Positions 57,447-64,000 of a stretch of DNA of 64,000 bases are shown here, one piece after another. Each line of letters begins with the position of its first letter. Position 1 is the stretch's first letter. The notes under the pieces were generated by a model. That model worked only from the letters and a program-made list of their open reading frames with translations, ran no database searches and was not told the DNA's origin. Source of the DNA: Mytilinidion resinicola. Lineage: Eukaryota; Ascomycota; Dothideomycetes; Mytilinidiales; Mytilinidiaceae. The translations under genes and the position numbers were made by a program. Location of the stretch: positions 362,499 to 426,498 of the forward strand of contig NW_022985448.1 in assembly GCF_010093595.1 (NCBI RefSeq), in the 5' to 3' direction.

Positions 57447-57648
57447 TTTGAAAAGATGTGCACAACCTAATGATGTGGTTGGGCAAAGTGCGTTTTATAC
57501 AACAGATAATTCACCTTCCCAATCCAACACGCCGTCGGCCACCTCCGATATTCTATCACGTGATCTGGAGATTAACCTCCGCCAAGCATCTTCAACAGCT
57601 TTCTAAGTAGGTAGCACTCCACGACCGAGCTCCGAAATTCAAAACAAG
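57447..57648. promoter_or_regulatory. Compact divergent promoter, oxygenase-like gene and FRG1
   Basis: Only 202 bp separate the two start codons, so control elements are probably shared. A CACGTG-type palindrome was not found, but TCACGTGATC occurs near 57557-57566, an E-box-like core. Confidence 0.5.
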
Positions 57649-58511
57649 ATGCCCGTCAAGCCACTAACCTTCAAAGGCGACAAAAAGACCAAGAAGCGCA
57701 AGCGCACCGCCGCCGCCGACGACGATACGCCCTCCAAATCTACAGACTTGACCACCACCGCTGCGGCGAAGGAAGCGGACCCGGAGGACGACTCGTGGGT
57801 GTCTGCAGAAGCTGCCTCCGACGTTTCTGGTCCCATAATATTCGTCCTGCCCACCGAACCAGCTACGTGTCTAGCCTGCGACGCGAACGGGAAAGTCTGG
57901 ACGAGCGCGGTGGAGAACTTCGTCGATGGGGATCCTTCTACAGCAGAGCCGCATGATGTGAGGCAGGTGTGGATAGCGAACCGGGTGGCAGGGACAGAGA
58001 GGTTTAGTTTCAAGGGGCATCATGGCCGGTATGTGGGATCCAGCTCCGTTTCCACTCCAGTTCGAAATGCTAACATTGTATGTACAGCTACTTAAGCTGC
58101 GACAAATACGGTCTTCTAACCGCAACCCCCCCCGCCGTCTCCCCAATTGAATCCTTCCTCCTCATCCCTCTCCCCTCACAGCCCGCAGTCTTCGCTATCC
58201 AGGCCGACACGGAAAAGTTCCTCGCCGTTGACGATACCTCTGCCTCTCCTACCGTTCGTGGCGACGCAGAAGAACTGCTGTTCAATACAGGTCTGCGTGT
58301 ACGTATGCAGGCGCGGTTCAAGCCGAGGCTGAAGGTTGCAAAGGCGGAGAAGGCGGCAGCGAAGATTAGTCGGAAGGAATTGGAAGAGGCGGTGGGCAGG
58401 CGGTTAGAGGACGACGAGGTGAAGAAGCTGAAGAAGGCGAGGAAGGAGGGAGATTACCACGAGGTGTTGTTGGATGTGAAGGTCAAGGGAAAGCATGATA
58501 AGTTTGCTTGA
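57649..58511 (+). CDS. FRG1: FRG1-family protein
   Basis: Exons 57649..58028 and 58088..58511, giving 267 residues. FRG1 proteins are nuclear/nucleolar, bind actin and RNA, and associate with splicing and ribosome biogenesis. Features: a lysine-rich N-terminus (FKGDKKTKKRKRTAAADDD) that serves as a nucleolar-type signal, a beta-trefoil/fascin-like core (ERFSFKGHHGRYLSCDKYGL across the splice site, FAIQADTEKFLAVDD), and a basic helical tail ending KVKGKHDKFA. The 59-nt intron splits the Arg codon in HHGRYLS. The length matches family members at about 260 residues. Confidence 0.88.
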
Positions 58512-59647
58512 TGATTCTGATGCGGGAGTTAATAAGGAAAATACTCCATGAGGTTGGATGCATGGACTAGTACATGGTTGCACTCTGCTTTTCATGCACA
58601 GCAGGGGTGTAGTGCTGGCTTGGGATAGCTGATATAGCTCATAGCGTAAGTCTGTAAGGCATGACTTTCTAGTCATCAGACGCCATGATTGATCATGGCG
58701 TTGATCAAGGCTGGGTGTATTTCTTGTCATCATCGGACTGAGACAGGGTCACGAATGCCAGTTCTCCGTCCGCTATTCCATGGGAGAGCCTCAGATAGTT
58801 GTGTTGGAGGAGTGAGAAGTCGTCGTCGGTAGACCTTTCAAAAAACTTTCAGTGCCGGGTCTAAATGGTGGTGATTTGAGTGCAAATAGTCAGACCTCGA
58901 ATCATCTATTGTAAGTTCGTCGCTATCTCTCATTTGATCTAGCGAGGTTGACCATCGCTTCGAAAGGGGTATTTGGCAAGGTTGCAGTTTTCCGCATGCA
59001 AAAGCGAGCGTCCCGGCCCTCGTACCAAGCTGTCAGACAACACGCGTGAGGGAAAAACACCAAGATATCATACTAACTAACCACAAGTTCAACGGTGCAC
59101 CATTGAGCTAGAATCTTATGGTCGGTAACGATATGGTCAGATGCTTAAATGCGAACAATAAAGACAACGTATATATCGCCAAAGCGCATGGCTATTGGTA
59201 TAAGGTGTATCGAGTATCTGTAGGTGAAAAGCATCGCGTGAACGTTGCAGCAAGGAGTGTTTTCCAGGTCTCTTGTCGTGATGTTGTGGGACTACAGCCA
59301 CTTCCGAACACCTCCCAAATTGTCTCCTTGTCGCTCCTTCTCCGTCTGCGGCCTCCGCCGAGACGCCTCTCATCTCTTCTAGTTAACCCTCAATTCCACT
59401 CGCCCATACTTTCTGTCGTTTCTACGACGTCTTACCTCCCTTGAACTGCCGTTGATAGGATCTCATCACTGCGGGCTCTCCTCCAGTTTGCTCAGCATTC
59501 AGATTAATGTTGAAACAGTAGCTGCCAGCTCGACATCTGCTAGGGTCCGACCTCAAGCCGTCGATACTCCGTGAACCCTACGAGTGGTTTGCGGAATTCA
59601 CTAACTCCCCTTACATCTGACGTTGCAACTCTTCCCTCACGATCACG
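58512..59647. other. Intergenic region, no gene
   Basis: 1.1 kb with short frames only (for example 59118-59444, domainless). It includes the promoter of the glycosyltransferase gene. Confidence 0.4.
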
Positions 59648-60843
59648 ATGCTTCCATCCAACCTCCCAGCGCCAGCGAAGATACTAGTTCTGACCTTCAT
59701 CATTGCCTTTCTACTATTCACCGCGGCGTATCTTGCCTACCAAACTCCTACCGCAGCTTGCGTACTTGAACACTATGGCGATACTCCATCCTACATTCCA
59801 CCAATCAATAAGTCCGAGTCAATCATAGAGACCGTCCTGCACACGCCAATCACGAGCCCCAGTGACACAATATCATTGCAACATGTCCTGCAATTCATCT
59901 TCAACCTGAAGAGGTTCTCCATTACCGAGCCCTTATACATCAACAATGGCACCGAATATAAGCTCCACGGCACGCCATTGTACACAAAGCCACTCGGGAA
60001 GAACATATGCATCGTCGATATAGATACTCGGCCATATACGAATGAGCACCAGGTGATGCACGATGGCGAGTTCGTCTGGAGCGATACGGACCGGTACTCC
60101 GCTGGCATGATGAACCATTACACCTATGGTACAAGCTCAGATACTCATAAGCCTCTTTCCACTACTACCTACTAACGTGCACAGCAACCCTTCACGGCTA
60201 CGACTACAAATTCGTCAACGCCGCCAACTACACCGACCGCTCGCCCACCTGGATTAAGCCCGCCGCCATCGCGAACCTCCTGCCCTCCTACAAATTCGTC
60301 ATCTTCCTCGACGCCGACGCCACCTTCAACACCATGCACATCCCGCTGGAATGGCTCTTCAACTACTGGAACATTACCGCCAAGGTTTCCATCGCCATGG
60401 CCCTCGATCCGAACGCCACCAGCAACTACGACCGCTTTCAGCGCCTCTTGACAAATACTGGCTTCATGATCGTGCAGTATAACGCGGTCACAATGCACAT
60501 GCTGCGTGCATGGGACGAGTGTCCCGGCGAGACGCGGTATGCCGGGTGCGCGGAGTGGAAGCATCCGAGGTTCCACGAGCAGTCAGCGTTTGGGAATTAC
60601 GTGCGATATGACTACGGGGAGTGGATCAAGGAGTTGCCGTGTAATGAGGCGAATGGCGAGCCGGAGTTTGGCGAGTGCAAGGGCGTTTTCGTGAGCCATT
60701 TCTGGTGGCGGACTGATAATGTGAAAAAATACTTTGAGATGAACGCGTTGCAGGCGCTGATGGGGAGGGTGCAAGGAGAGATGGTCGATCGGAAGAAGGA
60801 AGTAGTGAAGCTGCAGATGGAGAATGTGATTGCTCATGGGTAG
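59648..60843 (+). CDS. Golgi glycosyltransferase, GMA12/MNN10 (GT34) type
   Basis: Exons 59648..60128 and 60185..60843, giving 379 residues. Type II membrane topology: a short N-terminal tail, then a signal anchor (ILVLTFIIAFLLFTAAYLAY). The lumenal domain has NICIVDIDTRP, the characteristic NHYTYATLHGYDYKFVNA, and the nucleotide-sugar-binding DxD motif in FVIFLDADATFN. NTGFMIVQYNAVTMHMLRAW and FHEQSAFGNYVR complete the family pattern. Enzymes of this family add alpha-linked galactose or mannose in the Golgi. The specific sugar and acceptor cannot be told. The 56-nt intron lies inside the conserved ATLHGYDY block, and splicing creates the Ala codon. Confidence 0.85.
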
Positions 60844-61573
60844 GGCGTTGGCATCGAGGGATGGCGGCATATGTTCTGGTGTGGGTAAATGTTTTGATCG
60901 GCATGGTATGATAGCATCAACACGACATTGGGGGAGTAAATCGGCATGAACCTCTGCAGGCCTCGGCATACAGAAAATTTGTAGTCCATACATATAAGAC
61001 GTGAGCTTCCGAATCGATTCGAAGCTTTCGACTGCATCGAAGCAACTTCGCTATGCTTTGCTTCTTGTTTTAAATTTCTTTGCTGGGGCTGTTGAAAAAG
61101 CTTTGAAAATTAGCAGAGAGTGAAATTCTGCGGGGTGCCAGTCTCTGCAATTGGTCTCCCATCTGAGGAGATGAGTTCGCCGTCCATTACGCCGTCTACG
61201 TACGCATCTCCAAAGTTACTTACCATGAACTTTGTATTATCTATTCTTGATCCTCGTAATCACGTGATGATAGAAGCGGATTGGACTTACTATTTATAAA
61301 ATGTTTGCAACTTCCCCAACAATCGACTATTGTCGAAGCCCTCGATACGCCCTAATTGATGTTCTCCCGAGTCCGAATTATTACCGTCTCCCTTGCTGTC
61401 ATAACGAAGCGCCCCAATCGAGGATTATTATACTAGACTTCGTGGATAACTACCCCGTGAATTTCTGCTGCTGTGCTGAGCACTCTGCTAACAGAGTTTC
61501 TAGTTTTGCTTTCTCCGCACTGCACTGTACATATTTTTGATAACATTCAGCCTGTCCGATGTTAGCTACCTAC
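60844..61573. other. Intergenic region, no gene
   Basis: Nothing recognised. Composition becomes AT-rich toward 61.3 kb. Confidence 0.4.
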
Positions 61574-61789
61574 TCATTGTTGAGAATCCGTAGAAAGACA
61601 AAACCAGCATAAGTAGAAGGGAAACGGCGTAAGAGGGGTACGTACTGCTTGCTCTGTATTTCCAGCATTCTGGTGTTGTACATATGTATTGTACCATGCG
61701 TTCGCGGCAGCCGCCGCCGCACTTATCGCACCCAGCCAAATTCCGGTCATGCTTCCGGCATTTATCATCCGGTCCGTTTTCGAAGCCAT
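61574..61789 (-). CDS. Small single-pass membrane protein, 3' structure uncertain
   Basis: ATG at 61789 (MASKTDRMINAGSMTGIWLG). One hydrophobic, Ala-rich segment spans about residues 13-33, then a polar NTYVQHQNAGNTEQ. The open frame runs to 71 codons. A GTACGT donor-like site directly after GNTEQA hints that the last part is intron and that another short exon follows; I could not identify it. Not recognised as a known family. Confidence 0.45.
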   Translation of the reverse strand: MASKTDRMINAGSMTGIWLGAISAAAAAANAWYNTYVQHQNAGNTEQAVRTPLTPFPFYLCWFCLSTDSQQ

Positions 61790-61936
61790 GCTTGGATTGC
61801 GATGAGTAGGAACTAGCAGAAAAAAAATCTGTGGAGACAGAATGGTTTTGAGAAGAGAGGTGAGTTGGCATTGTTGCGGGATTGCGGAAATGGGGCTTTC
61901 TTAAATACTAGATCAGGCTGAGTCGAAGGGCCGAGA

Positions 61937-62184
61937 GGCTGAGGTGAAGGACAATGCAGGCGGAACCATCAGCCTATCATCAGTGAACACATTTAAAAAG
62001 GTGTCTTATCAAGATCCAACCCCTCTCCTGGGGCGGCTTTTGTAGTGGTGGGCGGCGTTAGGCTGAGGTGAAGGACGATACGAACGGAACTATCAGCCTA
62101 TTATAAGTGAACTCTTTTAAAGAGGTGTCTTATGAAAATCCAACCCCTCTCTAAGCGTGGCATTATAATGGTGGGCGGTAAAAG
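61937..62184. repeat. 124-bp tandem duplication
   Basis: Two adjacent direct copies (61937-62060 and 62061-62184) share GGCTGAGGTGAAGGAC, ATCAGCCTAT, AGGTGTCTTAT, ATCCAACCCCTCTC and GTGGTGGGCGG-like phrases in the same order, with about 80 percent identity by eye. They lie upstream of the small minus-strand gene at 61789. Confidence 0.8.
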
Positions 62185-62709
62185 GAAAAGAGGCAACCAG
62201 AGCAAAGACGTTTGGCGAAAAAGGTAACAAGGACGAGGCTGAGACTCTGGGATAGAGATAGTTAGATTTATGGGAAGCGCAAGGCAGAAAATGGTAAGCG
62301 AGACGAGATGGTAAGCAGCATGATTCTTCAGTTGCTTGCGAGAAGGCTTTCGGCAGCTCACGCCGAGAGGTTTCTGAGAGGGAGACCTGGAGGGTTAGGT
62401 TCTTACTCACCTTCTGGTTACTGCGTCACGGGCTAACACGTGAACACGAGGTGCGAGGTGAAGGGTAAGACGTGTCAGATAATGGGCCCTGCGCTTTTGC
62501 GAAGGTGCTTTGCCTTCTTGCAACGATGCTGAAAAGACTTTCGATTAGATTTCTTTCCGGCTAAGTAACACGTCTATTCTTTCGCTAAAGAACTCAAGTA
62601 GGGAGGTGTTGTCTTTTGGGTCGAGAAATATCTTGCGAATGGCTGTGGTTGTTTGAATTAAGGCATCTCCATATTGACGAGATCCATAGCATCTGAGGTC
62701 CTCCTTGAG

Positions 62710-63545
62710 GAGCCGAGCTGTGTTAGCTAGGTATTACATTCTAAGCATTCTACACAACTTAAAGGCGTCTTCGAAGTCTGCTTTGGGGTCCCCGGACGGC
62801 CAATCAAGTCTTCTACTGTGTCAAAGTCAACCCTGATGACGGTTAGGGTGCGAGTGTTACTGGAGAGTTCGACTGTAGCGGTTGATCTAGGACCAGTTGC
62901 CTGGAAGGTTCTTAATGTTCCCCACCCATACCCTCTCCTCACAGGGTCTGAGAAAGTGCGCGTCCAGGACGAAAGGCCGTCCAGGAGCAGTGATCGGTTG
63001 CCCGATATAACGTCTAATCCGCCTGCTTGGCTTATGAGATGCTGAACGGTCTCGTAGAGTAATTGCGGCAGCGGCTTCGTATAGTCCGGATATATAGATA
63101 TTCAGTCCTCATGCCTGGCAAGTCCTAGTAAGGCTTATATGTTGTCTCGGGGATCACTAGCATGGAAATGACCGTTAAGGTAAAGCAACATCTCAAGCGA
63201 TTGTCCTGACGATAGAGACTCGCCAATATGGGCTGCAGCGCGGTGAAGCCGGCAGACACTGAAAGAATTTAGGAGCCAGTCCATACCCTTGCTCAAAGAC
63301 TCACACAGAAGTGTCTCGGAGTTATTGACACGGCCAGCAAGTAGATCAACGCTCTTTTAGAGAACTTCGCAAGGAATCCAGCGATATCCGAGCCCAAGTA
63401 TCACCCGACCTTGGTCTTATCAATTCCCCGGGGAACATTGAGGAGCTGAGATATTGGACTATCGCATTAATATAAGAATGATCGGTGGACCCAAATTTGG
63501 AGCTCGGAAATCCATTAGAGAAGGATAACTCGAGAGCTTCCAATA
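62710..63545 (-). pseudogene. HET-domain (heterokaryon incompatibility) protein remnant
   Basis: The minus-strand translation gives the HET landmark HFHASDPRDNI-stop-ALLGLA (intact family form: DPRDxxYALLGL). It continues with IYPDYTKPLPQLLYETVQHL, LLLDGLSSW and a C-terminal FQATGP ... RTLTVIRVDFDTVEDL block, all in one frame interrupted by a TAA (in the Tyr position) and a TGA. Upstream similarity is weaker: a part near 63346-63543 is in another frame. No start codon or full HET core is present, so this is a decayed 3' portion. HET proteins trigger non-self cell death in fungi. Confidence 0.7.
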
Positions 63546-63708
63546 AGATTTATTGTGCGATACTCAAATGTCTCCTACATTCTCTCATCGCTAGATCTTC
63601 TTTTTGGCGGCGTGGTATAGAACCTAACAGTGCACTGGTAGCAACATCTAGTCATTACCTATGACTCACTTTTAGCTAGGGTAATTCTAGATACAAGTAT
63701 ATGCAGTA

Positions 63709-64000
63709 TTAGTACATAACCTCGAAGTCATCTATACTGTCAAGAAGCTTAGCGTCGCTTTCCTCCCAAGGATACCGCTGCTCAACCTCTTTGATCAACT
63801 TCACATGCTCCTCAGTTCGCGGCTTAATTTGGAACTCAAACTCAGTTGGGTAGGTCAGGATGCCCGGTTTCGGCTTAACATCAACCTCAATCTCCTTTCC
63901 ATCCTTACTCACTGCCTTGCGAATGGTGAAAGCGGCCAGCGACTGCACAATACTGAGGTAGAGGCTCGAATCCGCAAAGAACCGTCCAGGGCATATTCTG
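63709..64000 (-). CDS. Cytochrome P450, C-terminal part, continues beyond right edge
   Basis: Only the last 96 codons are in the window, with the stop at 63709. The first complete codons read RICPGRFFADSSLYLSIVQS, which is the end of the heme-binding loop with the axial cysteine. The meander-distal part follows: LAAFTIRKAVSKDG, then IKPRTEEHVKLIKEV. The pattern TYPTEFEFQIKPR is typical of fungal class II P450s of secondary metabolism (for example CYP620- or CYP5-like groups), but one short exon cannot fix the family. The start and most exons lie to the right of 64000. It stands next to a HET relic, an accessory setting. Confidence 0.8.
   Translation of the reverse strand, partial: RICPGRFFADSSLYLSIVQSLAAFTIRKAVSKDGKEIEVDVKPKPGILTYPTEFEFQIKPRTEEHVKLIKEVEQRYPWEESDAKLLDSIDDFEVMY

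Noticed and set aside
1..64000. CRISPR arrays, bacterial operons, rRNA genes
   Set aside because: None seen; gene structure is eukaryotic with spliceosomal introns throughout, and no regular spacer-repeat array or rRNA sequence was noticed.

Overview
The window is nuclear DNA of a filamentous ascomycete (Pezizomycotina). Genes are rich in short GT-AG introns (about 46-164 nt). The set includes a NoxA-type NADPH oxidase, a HET-domain relic, pogo-type transposons, an ascomycete xylitol dehydrogenase and SAGA Ada3. No genus is assigned. Products are called by reading translated sequence; no database search was run.

Left third (1-10.4 kb): an accessory, transposon-rich island. Two pogo/Fot1-like (DDE_1) transposase genes lie on the minus strand. 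The first runs off the left edge and is open throughout if a 107-nt repeat-built insert is spliced as an intron. The second (3442-5328) is intact and lacks that insert. A short C2H2-type ORF, a second transposon terminus and an NAD(P)-binding epimerase/NmrA-like gene (5918-6976) all sit inside a 5.46-kb segment bounded by a 44-bp inverted repeat (2152-2195 and 7568-7611). Just outside is a one-exon gene (8934-10394) that combines a SAP-like N-terminus with an OTU-type cysteine protease core.

Middle (11-61 kb): conserved core genes. In order: mitochondrial lysyl-tRNA synthetase (-), Tim10 (+), an alpha-arrestin with a PPxY motif (-), a zinc alcohol/formaldehyde dehydrogenase (-), NoxA (-), a small membrane protein (+), xylitol dehydrogenase (-), an EFM2-like protein methyltransferase (-), a protein with two cyclic-nucleotide-binding domains plus F-box and LRRs (+), a membrane RING-H2 ligase (-), Ada3/Ngg1 (+), the histidine methyltransferase Hpm1 (-), a coiled-coil membrane protein (-), a BTB-like protein (+), an Ino4-like bHLH factor (-), a Munc13-homology/C2 protein (+), a 2OG-Fe(II) oxygenase-like protein (-) divergent from FRG1 (+), and a GT34-type glycosyltransferase (+). 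Genes do not form operons; several are divergent pairs sharing short promoters.

Right edge (61-64 kb): accessory again. It holds a small membrane-protein ORF, a 124-bp tandem duplication, a HET-domain pseudogene with in-frame stops, and the C-terminal end of a cytochrome P450 that continues past the window. Intergenic repeats of note are a 4-copy, 107-bp-period minisatellite downstream of Ada3 (42.42-42.89 kb) and a 22-bp direct repeat upstream of it.
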